Below the pieces are notes generated by a model. The model was given only the letters and a program-made list of their open reading frames with translations. It was not told the origin of the DNA and ran no database searches. A stretch of 64,000 bases of DNA from Pseudomonas sp. GOM7 (lineage in GTDB: Bacteria > Pseudomonadota > Gammaproteobacteria > Pseudomonadales > Pseudomonadaceae). Position numbers and translations under genes: made by a program. Shown piece after piece: positions 8,118 through 20,649 of the stretch (positions are counted from its first letter, which is position 1; each line of letters begins with the position of its first letter). The stretch covers positions 4,278,001-4,342,000 of the forward strand of contig NZ_CP113519.1 of the NCBI RefSeq assembly GCF_026723825.1, written 5' to 3'.

Positions 8118-9025
8118 GCTGGCACGTACTCGGCGCCGGCAGCCTGGGCACCCTGTGGGCCACCCGCCTGGCCCGCGTCGGCCTGCCCGTACGCCTGATC
8201 CTGCGCGACCGCCAACGCCTCACCGCGTTCGCGCAGGCCGGTGGCCTGACCCTGGTCGAGCAAGGCCAGGTGCAACGCCATGCCATAGGCGCCGAGCTGG
8301 CCGATGCCGAGACGCCAATCCAGCGCCTGCTGTTGGCCTGCAAGGCTTACGATGCCGAAGCGGCGATCCTCGAAGTACTGCCGCGCCTGCAGCCTGACGC
8401 CGAGATCCTCCTGCTGCAGAACGGCCTCGGCAGTCAGGACGCCGTGGCGCGCCATCTGCCGACTCAACGCTGCCTGTTCCTCTCCAGTACCGAAGGCGCC
8501 TTTCGCCAGGCAGATTTCCAGGTGGTGTTCGCCGGCGCCGGGCATACCTGGCTGGGCGACCCGCAGGATGCCAGTCCGCCCGCCTGCCTGGCCGATCTGC
8601 AGGCCGCCGACATCCCCCATCAGTGGAGCCCGGACATCCTCGGCCGGCTGTGGCGCAAGCTGGCACTGAACTGCGCGCTCAACCCGCTGACCGTGCTGCA
8701 TGATTGCCGCAACGGCGGCCTGCACGAGCATGCCGACGAAGTCGCCGGCCTGTGCCAGGAACTCAGCGAGCTGCTGCAGCAATGCGGCCAGGCAGCCGCC
8801 GCCGAGCAGTTGCACGAAGAGGTGCTGCGCGTCATCGACGCCACCGCCGCCAACTACTCATCCATGCATCAGGACGTGACGCAGGGGCGCCGTACCGAGA
8901 TCAGCTACCTGCTCGGCTACGCCTGCACCGCAGCCCGGCAGCAGGATCTGCACCTGCCACGGCTCGAAGCCCTGCTGCAACGGCTGCGTGCCCACCTGGC
9001 CAAACGCGGCCTGCCCCTGGATTAG
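8114..9025 (+). CDS. panE: 2-dehydropantoate 2-reductase (ketopantoate reductase)
   Basis: A 303-residue cytoplasmic enzyme that reduces ketopantoate to pantoate with NADPH in pantothenate/CoA synthesis. The N-terminus WHVLGAGSLGTLWATRLAR is a Rossmann GxGxxG motif. KAYDAEAA contains the family lysine, LLLQNGLG is the ketopantoate-binding Asn region, and WRKLALNCALNPLTVLHDCRNG is the PanE C-terminal signature with its catalytic lysine. The tail SSMHQDVTQGRRTEISYLLG also matches. The ATG at 8114 overlaps the preceding stop. Orthologous to the panE of the P. aeruginosa block. Confidence 0.94.
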   Translation: MSWHVLGAGSLGTLWATRLARVGLPVRLILRDRQRLTAFAQAGGLTLVEQGQVQRHAIGAELADAETPIQRLLLACKAYDAEAAILEVLPRLQPDAEILLLQNGLGSQDAVARHLPTQRCLFLSSTEGAFRQADFQVVFAGAGHTWLGDPQDASPPACLADLQAADIPHQWSPDILGRLWRKLALNCALNPLTVLHDCRNGGLHEHADEVAGLCQELSELLQQCGQAAAAEQLHEEVLRVIDATAANYSSMHQDVTQGRRTEISYLLGYACTAARQQDLHLPRLEALLQRLRAHLAKRGLPLD

Positions 9026-9084
9026 GGGCTGTTGCCGTTTCGACGCGAGCCGCATTGCTGCGCCAAATGGCAACAGACCCTAGA
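9026..9084. repeat. short inverted repeat after panE
   Basis: Ends GGGGCTGTTGCC (9027) and GGCAACAGACCCT (9071) are inverted copies around a 30-odd-base centre. A similar GGCTGTTGCCG start follows the dciA stop at 19469. It could be a mini element or a terminator; there is no T run. Confidence 0.5.
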
Positions 9085-9141
9085 TGGCAATGACGACGCG
9101 AGCGCGCTAACCTGCCAGTTCGCCCGACGACGCCCCCAGCC

Positions 9142-11163
<2,022 letters not shown>

Positions 11164-11166
11164 ACC

Positions 11167-11742
11167 ATGGGTTACCGCCTTTCCAAGATCTACACACGTA
11201 CAGGCGACAAGGGCGAAACCGGCCTCGCCGACGGCCGCCGGGTCGGCAAGGATCACCCACGCATCGAAGCCATCGGCGAGCTGGATACCCTCAACAGCCA
11301 GTTGGGGCTGTTGCTGGCCGAGCTGGCCGAGGCGACAGCGCAATACCCGGCGCTGAATGAGCTGATCGAGGTGCTCGGCCCCTGCCAGCACCGCCTGTTC
11401 GACCTCGGTGGCGAACTGGCGATGCCCGAGTACCAGGCATTGCAACCTAGCGAAGTGGAGCGCCTGGAGGCGGTGATCGACCGCTGGAACGAAGAGGTCG
11501 GGCCGCTGGAGAACTTCATTCTGCCAGGTGGCTCGCGACTGATTGCTCAGGCCCACGTCTGCCGCAGTTTCGCCCGCAGCGCCGAGCGCCGCTGCCAGCA
11601 CCTCAACGCCGTCGAGCCGCTGCGCGCCGCAGGCCTGGCTTACGTCAACCGGCTCTCCGACCTGCTGTTCGTCGCCGCACGCCTGATTGCCAGGCGCCAG
11701 GGCATCGACGAAGTCCTATGGAAAGCCGCAGACAAACCGTAG
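11167..11742 (+). CDS. cob(I)alamin adenosyltransferase, PduO type
   Basis: A 191-residue cytoplasmic enzyme that transfers the adenosyl group of ATP to cob(I)alamin to make coenzyme B12. The ATP-binding N-terminus KIYTRTGDKGETGLADGRRV and the helical motif RSFARSAERRCQHLN are diagnostic of the PduO family. It begins three bases after the sensor kinase stop, so it is probably read on the same transcript, an arrangement also present in P. aeruginosa. No cobalamin riboswitch is visible. The REP pair at 11771 follows it. Confidence 0.93.
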   Translation: MGYRLSKIYTRTGDKGETGLADGRRVGKDHPRIEAIGELDTLNSQLGLLLAELAEATAQYPALNELIEVLGPCQHRLFDLGGELAMPEYQALQPSEVERLEAVIDRWNEEVGPLENFILPGGSRLIAQAHVCRSFARSAERRCQHLNAVEPLRAAGLAYVNRLSDLLFVAARLIARRQGIDEVLWKAADKP

Positions 11743-11770
11743 AAGCGATTACGCCCGGCACGCCAGGCCT

Positions 11771-11842
11771 GTAGGAGCGAATTCATTCGCGATCATCACG
11801 GCCTCGGCGCCAACCGCTCTTCGCGGATAAATCCGCTCCTAC
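11771..11842. repeat. REP pair (Pseudomonas GTAGGAGCG type)
   Basis: GTAGGAGCGAATTCATTCGC at 11771 and its inverted relative ending CGCTCCTAC at 11842 each fold on themselves and pair with each other. This is the common Pseudomonas REP motif in a head-to-head pair, placed between two convergent genes. The right arm provides the stop codon of the Nudix-ThiE gene. Confidence 0.85.
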
Positions 11843-12786
11843 CGAGCGTGCGGCCAGAACGCGCGGATGCCCGCCACCCCCTGGGCGCCAACCTGCCAGG
11901 CACGCTCGATATCCGTCGGGCCGACGCCACCGAGCAGGTATGTCGGCAGATTGCAGGCCAACAGCATCTCGCGGGCTGCCTCCCAGCCCAAAGGCTGCGC
12001 CTCGGGGTGAGTGGCGGTCGCCTGCAACGGGGAGAGGGTGACGAAGTCCACCCCCATCTGCGCCGCCAGGGCCAGCTCCTCGGCGCTGTGGCAGGACGCA
12101 GCCAGCCAACGCTGCTCAGGGAAGGGTCGGCCACCGGCGGCATACTTGCGCAACTGCTCGGCTGTCAGATGCCAGCCGGCTGCCGGGAAATCCCCCAGCC
12201 ACTCCAGCGGCCCCTTGAGCATCAGTTGCGCCTTGCCGGCACACAGGCCCTGCACGTCCACCGCCAGGTCACGGTACTGCGCATCGAACATCTTCGGCGC
12301 GCGCAACTGGATCAGCCGCACGCCTTCTGCCAGGGCACTGCGCACCCCGGTCAGCAACTCGCCCGGCTCCAGCCCATCGGGGGTGATCAGGTAGCGCTCG
12401 GGCAAGCGTGCCGCTGCCACTATGGGTTTGTTGGCCGCGGGAAATTCGTACTCCAGCAACTGCCGCTCGCTGACCCAGGCCAGCGGCTGACCTTCGGCGC
12501 CGTGCGGTTCGCCGGTGAAGGCCGTGACTTCCCAGACATCCAGCAATACCTGCTTGTCGGGGTAGTCATGGCGAATCTGGATCAGCGGACGCGCCGCCGC
12601 GGGGCGAATGGCCAGCTCCTCCTCCAGCTCACGGGCCAGAGCGAGGCTCACCGCCTCGCCCTCCTCCACCTTGCCGCCGGGAAACTCCCACAGGCCGCCC
12701 TGGTGTTTGTTCTGCGGACGTTTGGCGATCAGGATGCGACCATCGACACCCCGAATCACCGCCGCTGCGACATGTACACGCTTCAC
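11839..12786 (-). CDS. Nudix hydrolase fused to a thiamine-phosphate-synthase-like domain
   Basis: A 315-residue two-domain protein. Residues 1-130 form a MutT-type Nudix domain with the box GGKVEEGE...RELEEEL (37-58), expected to hydrolyse oxidised nucleotides such as 8-oxo-dGTP. Residues 135-315 resemble ThiE/TenI barrels (SALAEGVRLIQLRAPK, AHPEAQPLGWEAARE, YLLGGVGPTDIERAWQVGAQGVAGIRAFW). Known pseudomonads carry the same fusion (PA4400). Whether the ThiE half is active is unknown. Translation starts at a GTG that overlaps the TGA of the upstream GST gene. The TAG stop lies within a REP sequence, so the C-terminus was shaped by repeat insertion. Confidence 0.88.
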   Translation of the reverse strand: MKRVHVAAAVIRGVDGRILIAKRPQNKHQGGLWEFPGGKVEEGEAVSLALARELEEELAIRPAAARPLIQIRHDYPDKQVLLDVWEVTAFTGEPHGAEGQPLAWVSERQLLEYEFPAANKPIVAAARLPERYLITPDGLEPGELLTGVRSALAEGVRLIQLRAPKMFDAQYRDLAVDVQGLCAGKAQLMLKGPLEWLGDFPAAGWHLTAEQLRKYAAGGRPFPEQRWLAASCHSAEELALAAQMGVDFVTLSPLQATATHPEAQPLGWEAAREMLLACNLPTYLLGGVGPTDIERAWQVGAQGVAGIRAFWPHAR

Positions 12787-13415
12787 CCCTTTATCTCCTG
12801 CAACGCCGCCTGGTGCCAGCGTTGGAAGGCCGGCCAGCGGTAGATGGTTTCGACATAGGCCGCTGCTGTCTCCGGCAGCGCCACCCGATAGCTGCGCAAA
12901 CGCGCCGCAACCGGCGCGTAGAAGGCATCGGCGATGCTGGCCTGGCCGAACAGGTAGTCACCCTGATCGGCGAAACGTTCGCGGCAGTCAGCCCAGATCG
13001 CACACACGCGCTCGATATCGGCCTTGGCATCCGCCGGAATCTCGGCCAATGCCTGGTCACGGGCCAGATCCATCGGCAGGTGGCTGCGCAAGGCGACGAA
13101 ACCGCTGTGCATTTCCGCACAGACGCTGCGTGCCAAGGCCCTGGCAGCAACGTCCCGGGGCCACAGCCCGGCCTCGGGAAAATGTTCGGCCAGGTACTCG
13201 GCAATCGCCAGTGAGTCCCACACCGGGCCATGCTCGGTGAGCAGCACCGGCACCTTGCCCGCCGGCGAATGGCTGAGCAGGCGGGCGCGACTGTCAGGCT
13301 GGTAAAGCCGCACCCGCACCTCATCGCAGGCAGCCCCCGCCAGCTCGACGACCAGCGCCGCACGCAACGACCAGGAAGAGTAATTCTTGTCGCCCACCAC
13401 CAATTGCAAAGCCAT
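12783..13415 (-). CDS. glutathione S-transferase family protein
   Basis: A 210-residue cytoplasmic protein with an N-terminal thioredoxin-fold domain (LVVGDKNYSSWSLRAALV, then SPAGKVPVLL with the cis-proline and WDSLAIAEYLAEHF with the glutathione-binding Ser) and an all-helical C-terminal domain. The serine-rich SSWS near residue 14 suggests a serine-type catalytic residue. The substrate cannot be told from sequence. It is the first gene of a two-gene unit with the Nudix-ThiE gene, joined by a 4-base overlap. P. aeruginosa has the same pair. Confidence 0.9.
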   Translation of the reverse strand: MALQLVVGDKNYSSWSLRAALVVELAGAACDEVRVRLYQPDSRARLLSHSPAGKVPVLLTEHGPVWDSLAIAEYLAEHFPEAGLWPRDVAARALARSVCAEMHSGFVALRSHLPMDLARDQALAEIPADAKADIERVCAIWADCRERFADQGDYLFGQASIADAFYAPVAARLRSYRVALPETAAAYVETIYRWPAFQRWHQAALQEIKG

Positions 13416-13522
13416 TTCGCGCCCCTGTCAGATGAAAGTCCTGATTCGACGTTAAAAGTCCGCCGCCGCAATAGCAAATTCCCGCGCCTCATGGGGTCAT
13501 GAGGCGCGGGAATGGCAGAGTA

Positions 13523-13680
13523 GCTGCAAGCTGCAAGCTGCAAGCTGCAAGCTGCAAGCTGCAAGCTGCAAGCTGCAAGCTGCAAGCTGCAAGCTGCAAG
13601 CGAAGGGCGACTCCGACTTCAGTGTCAAGTATCCAGGCCTTTACTTGCAGCTTATGGCTTGCAGCTTGTAGCTGCTTTTA
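13523..13680. repeat. heptamer tandem array GCTGCAA x11 with inverted arm, after argJ
   Basis: Eleven uninterrupted copies of GCTGCAA run from 13523 to about 13600. After a 40-base spacer, 13643-13677 carries the inverse (CTTGCAGCTT, GCTTGCAGCTTGTAGC), ending against the argJ stop codon. RNA from either strand would form a long hairpin. The same arms occur at 39064-39152 and 47477-47630. Confidence 0.92.
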
Positions 13681-14895
13681 AGTCCGGTATTCGGCGTTGA
13701 TCTTGACGTATTCGTGAGACAGGTCGGTGGTCCAGATGGTTTCGCTGCAGTCGCCACGGCCCAGCTCGATGCGGATGGTGATTTCCTCGCGGGCCATTAC
13801 CGCCGCGCCCTGCTCCTCGGTGTAGGTGATGGCACGGCAGCCCTTGCTGGCGATGCAGACCTCGCCGAGGAAGACGTCGATCTTGCTCACGTCCAGTTGC
13901 GGCACGCCGGCATAGCCCACAGCGGCGAGGATGCGCCCCCAGTTAGGGTCAGAGGCGAATAGCGCGGTCTTGATCAGCGGCGAGTGGGCCACGGCGTAGG
14001 CCACGTCCAGGCACTCCTGATGAGTGCTGCCGCCATTGACCTGCACGGTGACGAACTTGGTCGCGCCTTCACCATCGCGGACGATGGCCTGCGCCACTTC
14101 CATGAACACCTCGAACACCGCCTGCTTGAGCTTGGCGAACAGCTCGCCACTGGCCTCGGCGATTTCCGGCAGTGCGGCCTGACCGGTGGCGATCAACATG
14201 CAGCAGTCGTTGGTGGAGGTGTCGCCGTCGATGGTGATGCGGTTGAACGACTTGTTCGCCGCGTCGCGCACCAGATCCTGCAGCACACCCTGGGCGACCT
14301 TGGCGTCGGTGGCGATGTAGCCGAGCATGGTGGCCATGTTCGGGCGGATCATCCCGGCACCCTTGCTGATACCGGTGACGGTGATGGTGATGCCATCGTG
14401 CTGGAACTGACGGCTGGCGCCCTTGGGCAGGGTGTCGGTGGTCATGATGCCGGTGGCGGCCGCTTCCCAGTTGTCGGTTCTGAGATCATCCAGCGCCGCT
14501 TGCAGAGCGGACTCGATCTTCTCCACCGGCAGCGGCTCGCCGATCACCCCAGTGGAGAACGGCAGCACGGCGCTCTCCGCCACGCCGGTCAGCTCGGCCA
14601 GGCGCGCGCAGGCACGGCGCGCACGGGCCAGGCCATCGTCGCCAGTACCGGCGTTGGCGTTGCCGGTGTTGGTCAGCAGGTAACGCACCTCACCACCCAG
14701 GCGCTCACGAGTGAGCAGCACGGGCGCGGCGCAGAAGGCATTGGTGGTGGTCACCCCGGCGATGCGCGAACCTTCGGCGCAGCGCATCACTACCACATCC
14801 TTGCGCCCGGGACGCTTGATGCCGGCCGAGGCGATGCCCAGCTCGAAACCGGGAACCGGGTGCAGGGTAGACAGCGGGCCAAGACCAACAGCCAT
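13678..14895 (-). CDS. argJ: bifunctional ornithine acetyltransferase / N-acetylglutamate synthase
   Basis: A 405-residue enzyme of the cyclic arginine pathway that moves acetyl from N-acetylornithine to glutamate. The autocleavage site is visible as KGAGMIRPNMATMLGYIATDA, in which the Ala-Thr bond before the nucleophilic threonine is cut to give alpha and beta chains. The beta chain keeps TIDGDTSTNDC, DGEGATKF and ASDPNWGRILAAVGYAG. Length equals the usual 405. I use the ATG at 14895; upstream reading runs into the secA region. The gene lies downstream of secA but behind a terminator, so it likely has its own promoter. Confidence 0.96.
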   Translation of the reverse strand: MAVGLGPLSTLHPVPGFELGIASAGIKRPGRKDVVVMRCAEGSRIAGVTTTNAFCAAPVLLTRERLGGEVRYLLTNTGNANAGTGDDGLARARRACARLAELTGVAESAVLPFSTGVIGEPLPVEKIESALQAALDDLRTDNWEAAATGIMTTDTLPKGASRQFQHDGITITVTGISKGAGMIRPNMATMLGYIATDAKVAQGVLQDLVRDAANKSFNRITIDGDTSTNDCCMLIATGQAALPEIAEASGELFAKLKQAVFEVFMEVAQAIVRDGEGATKFVTVQVNGGSTHQECLDVAYAVAHSPLIKTALFASDPNWGRILAAVGYAGVPQLDVSKIDVFLGEVCIASKGCRAITYTEEQGAAVMAREEITIRIELGRGDCSETIWTTDLSHEYVKINAEYRT

Positions 14896-14948
14896 GAGAT
14901 GCGCTCCTTCAAGTATGCGGTGATCGCCTCGGCGACCGGATGAGATGG

Positions 14949-14984
14949 TAAAACGCCGCGAGCGGCAAAGCCGTCGCGGCGTTG
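14949..14984 (-). terminator. terminator of secA
   Basis: On the minus strand AACGCCGCG pairs with CGCGGCGTT, with a smaller inner stem, followed by TTTT. It sits about 50 bases past the secA stop. Confidence 0.75.
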
Positions 14985-15034
14985 TCAGGGCGCTGGCAGC
15001 ATAGCCGAAGCGCCCGCTACTGCAAGTGGCGCGA

Positions 15035-17770
<2,736 letters not shown>

Positions 17771-18013
17771 ATCGGCAGGGTCTTCCGGCGAAATGGATGG
17801 AGGTCGGCGCAAATCGCGACCTGGCAGCCAGCATGGCTGCTGGACGAAGGGAGCATTCTACCCGGAAAAACCCGGGAGGAAAGTGACGTTCTCAGCTCGC
17901 TACAGGCATCGACCGAGGTACGCCACACCGCCTCGGTAGCGCCGAGGCGAGTGATCACGGGGTTCTAGATGGGGGCGCGCAAGGAGAATTCAAGGTCGTG
18001 ACAGGGCAAGGCA

Positions 18014-18934
18014 TCACTCGACGCCGCTGTTACGGGCGATGTACAGCGCCGGGTTGACCGCACGGCCGTTCTTGGTCACCTCGAAATGCACGTGCGAGCC
18101 AGTGGAACGCCCGGTGCTGCCCACCTTGGCGATGGTCTGGCCACGCTGCACCAGATCGCCAACCTGCACGACGTTGCCGCGGTTGTGCGCGTAGAGAGTG
18201 GTGTAGCCGTCGGAGTGGCTGATCTCCACGACATTGCCGTAACCCGATTTGCGCCCGGCGAAGGTCACCACGCCTGCTGCCACGGCCACCACATCGCTGC
18301 CGGGCTTGGCGGCGAAGTCGATGCCCTTGTGCACGCTGACCCGTCCGGTCAACGGATGCACCCGCCGGCCGAAGGGCGAAGAGATGTAGCCCTGCAGCAC
18401 GGGCCGCCCGGAGAGGGTTTCCGCCTCATTCAGGCGACGCTCGCCAAGCAGTTGTTCAAGTACTTCCAGTTGTTGTTCGCGGCTATCCACGCGCAGCGCC
18501 AGTTCATCGAGTGCAGTCATGAAAGGCGGCGGCGCATAAACCGAAGCGCCGAGCGAATCCTCGGCACCACCCTGACCGACATCGAGAGAGAAGTCGAACT
18601 CGCTGGAGTCGAGGTCGGCCAGCTCGGTGAGACGCTCACCCAGGGCATCGAGACGGGTCAGGCGGGCCTGCAGCTCGGCCACGTGCGCGGCGAAGGCGTC
18701 CAGTTGGCGCTGAGCATCCTCGCGCACCGCACCAACCTGCTGGCGCTGCTGATCGAGCGCCGCGGCCAAGCGGCTGTCGGACAGCGGCTCGGCGGTCAGC
18801 CACTTGGCGCCCAACGCGGCACCTGCCGCCAGGCTCGACAGCACCGCCAATACGGCAGCCAGCGCCAGCCAGCGCAGATTGATATGAATGGATCTGGCCG
18901 AACCCTGTCGACCATTGAGCAAGATGATGTGCAT
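18014..18934 (-). CDS. M23 family metallopeptidase (LytM/murein hydrolase type)
   Basis: A 306-residue envelope protein. Residues 17-42 form a membrane anchor. Residues 60-115 are a predicted coiled coil (DQQRQQVGAVREDAQRQLDAF). Residues 185-290 are the M23 domain with zinc ligands in HPLTGRVSVHKGIDFAA and the HxH motif GSHVHFEV. Such proteins either cut peptidoglycan cross-links or activate amidases; the intact zinc set suggests real endopeptidase activity. It sits upstream of secA, where E. coli has secM, and is divergent from dciA. Same arrangement as PA4404. Confidence 0.9.
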   Translation of the reverse strand: MHIILLNGRQGSARSIHINLRWLALAAVLAVLSSLAAGAALGAKWLTAEPLSDSRLAAALDQQRQQVGAVREDAQRQLDAFAAHVAELQARLTRLDALGERLTELADLDSSEFDFSLDVGQGGAEDSLGASVYAPPPFMTALDELALRVDSREQQLEVLEQLLGERRLNEAETLSGRPVLQGYISSPFGRRVHPLTGRVSVHKGIDFAAKPGSDVVAVAAGVVTFAGRKSGYGNVVEISHSDGYTTLYAHNRGNVVQVGDLVQRGQTIAKVGSTGRSTGSHVHFEVTKNGRAVNPALYIARNSGVE

Positions 18935-19012
18935 GGCTTCCCCTAATGACGGAGGATCAGCCGATGGAGGGTTCTGCTACCATGGCGACTCCGTAACTCA
19001 AGGCTTCCTGCC

Positions 19013-19468
19013 ATGTCGTTCCGTCCCTTGCCGGCCCAGGCACCCGCTACGCTGTTACGCGAAGCCAAGCCCCTGAAAGCGCTGTTCGATGAGGCCCAAC
19101 GCCTCGCGCATCTGCAGCGTCTTGTCGAAAGCCAGCTACAACCTGCCGCCCGGGAACACTGTCATGTCGCGTCCTGGCGAGGCGGTTGTCTGTTGTTGAT
19201 CGTGACCGATGGCCACTGGGCAACACGATTGCGCTACCAGCAACGCCGACTGCAGAGGCAGCTACAGCTACTGGAAGAGTTCGCGACCTTAACGAAAATA
19301 CTGTTCAAGGTGCAACCACAAAGCGGACATAATCGTGGAACTCGTCACGCCCCTTACCTGTCAAAGGGCGCCGCGCAAGGTATCCAGACCAGCGCCGAAG
19401 GCATCAGTGACCCCAGACTGCGCGCGGCTCTCGAGCGGCTGGCCAGTCATGTTCGTGAAGACGAATGA
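19013..19468 (+). CDS. dciA: DciA-like DUF721 protein (replicative helicase loader)
   Basis: A 151-residue cytoplasmic protein with a DUF721 domain in its N-terminal two thirds: LVESQLQPAAREHCHVASWRGGCLLLIVTDGHWATRLRYQQRRLQRQLQ contains the KH-like fold's hydrophobic pattern and the W-A-x-x-L-R-Y motif. DUF721 proteins are now known as DciA, the ancestral loader of DnaB in bacteria without DnaC. The C-terminal 45 residues look disordered. The start ATG at 19013 is preceded by a weak ribosome site. Located between the M23 gene and lpxC as in other pseudomonads (PA4405). Confidence 0.85.
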   Translation: MSFRPLPAQAPATLLREAKPLKALFDEAQRLAHLQRLVESQLQPAAREHCHVASWRGGCLLLIVTDGHWATRLRYQQRRLQRQLQLLEEFATLTKILFKVQPQSGHNRGTRHAPYLSKGAAQGIQTSAEGISDPRLRAALERLASHVREDE

Positions 19469-19599
19469 GGCTGTTGCCGCTCGTCGGCAAATTTGACGTC
19501 AAATCGCCATCAGGCACCGGATTGATCTGATTGAGGCCGACTGGCCATGGCTAGTGGCCTGATTTCGTTATGGTCAGGGGTCGGTTCATGCTGGGCTGG

Positions 19600-19970
19600 C
19601 GAGCTTGTGTTGGTTGTTCTTGTGCCTGTTCCGGATTGCCGCGTTTTCGTTGATGTTTTTGGTTTCGCCCTCCCGGGCGAGTCACTTTTGGGGCAAAAGT
19701 AACCAAAACCTCCGCCCTTTCATCCGGCCCTCGCTACGCGAGGGTTCGCTCACTCCATCGCCGTTCCAGAGGCCCGACCGGATGCGGCCCACCGACGAAG
19801 GGCCATCCCTGGCCCATCGCGGCTCTCGGCTTTGGCATCCTGCGTCGCTCTACCTCCTGCATCCATGCAGTCGTCGCGGCATCCATGCCGCTCAACCTCT
19901 TCCACGACGATTCCGTTCGCCCTCCTGGGCGGGCTCTGCACGCGCCTGAACCCGAGGTAACCCAGAATTA
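19600..19970 (-). repeat. dispersed intergenic repeat, copy 2 (inverted)
   Basis: The reverse complement matches copy 1 across GTTTTGGTTACTTTTG, the stretch around GGCGATGGAGTGA, GAGCGGCATGGATGCCGCGA and the GGTTCAGGCGCGTGCAGAGC block. The element carries its own hairpin (CACTTTTG / CAAAAGTA). Confidence 0.7.
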
Positions 19971-20062
19971 GCGTGGAGTGCTTGAACCTGGGTCAGCCTT
20001 AAGCCTGACCAGGATGCCGGCTGGAAGCCGGCAAGCTGTTCACTGCATGAAATTGCGCGAAT

Positions 20063-20556
20063 GAAACTATTGGTTTAATTCGACAGCCACGTCGTGGTTC
20101 CACTGTTACCAGAACACGCCGAGCATTCTTTGGAATGCCGGTTCGTTCAGGCGCGCGAATGGCCCCTTCAGGAGGGTGAGTGGAATCGTTGCGCAGAGGG
20201 GCGAGCGGCATGGATGCCGCGACGACTGCATGGATGCAGGAGGTAGAGCGACGCAGGATGCCAAAGCCGAGAGCCGCGATGGGCCAGGGACGGCCCTTGT
20301 AAGCCGACCCTCGGAGCAACGATGGAGCGAAACGTAGCGAAGCGGAGTAACAGCCGGAGGCTGGCCCGAAGGGCGAGCGAAGCGAGTAACGAACCCCGGC
20401 GCAGCAGGGCGGGGGCGCCTAGCTCGGATGGCGGGGCCAAGCCTTTTTGCCTTCTTTTGTGGCGTTTGACAAAAGAAGGTCGCCGGGGGGCGAAACGGGA
20501 TATATCAGCTAAACGCCGATAAGCAGCTTGAACACCAAAACACACAATTGCCAGTC
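20063..20556 (+). repeat. dispersed intergenic repeat, copy 3
   Basis: It begins like copy 1 (GAAACTATTGGTTTAATTCGAC against GAAATTATCGGTTTGATTCGAC) and ends like it (CAGCTAAACGCCGATAAGCAG against CAGCGAAACGCCGATAAACAG). The middle is longer and diverged, with GCGAAGCGGAGTAAC / GCGAAGCGAGTAAC sub-repeats. Confidence 0.7.
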
Positions 20557-20597
20557 CGATGTAAAGACTGCCCTTCCCGAAACTCCGCGAAGAATCA

Positions 20598-20624
20598 TAA
20601 AAAAAGGCCACCCGAAGGTGGCCT
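20598..20624 (-). terminator. terminator of the dcw-lpxC transcript
   Basis: On the minus strand GGCCACC pairs with GGTGGCC around a TTCG tetraloop, followed by seven T. It lies 26 bases after the lpxC stop. Confidence 0.9.
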
Positions 20625-20649
20625 CAAATAAAGCTGGAAAGAGAGTTTT

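Larger units (their letters stand above)
19469..20649. other. 1.18-kb gene-free block made largely of repeats
   Basis: Between dciA and the lpxC stop. It holds a short TGTTGCCG element just after dciA, repeat copy 2 (inverted), repeat copy 3 (direct) and the lpxC terminator. The two copies lie tail to tail and could pair over about 300 bases. The small open frames here are repeat translations and I do not call them as genes. Confidence 0.75.

Noticed and set aside
13523..13600. CRISPR array candidate
   Set aside because: The repeats are seven bases long without spacers; this is a microsatellite. The same holds for 47507-47575. No cas genes are present.
17771..18013. SecM-like arrest peptide upstream of secA
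   Set aside because: No small secreted frame with a proline-ended arrest motif was found; the upstream gene is an M23 peptidase.
20168..20611. 147-residue open frame in the repeat block behind lpxC
   Set aside because: It lies within a dispersed repeat; the same peptide fragments recur in the other copies, so it reflects the repeat and not a gene.
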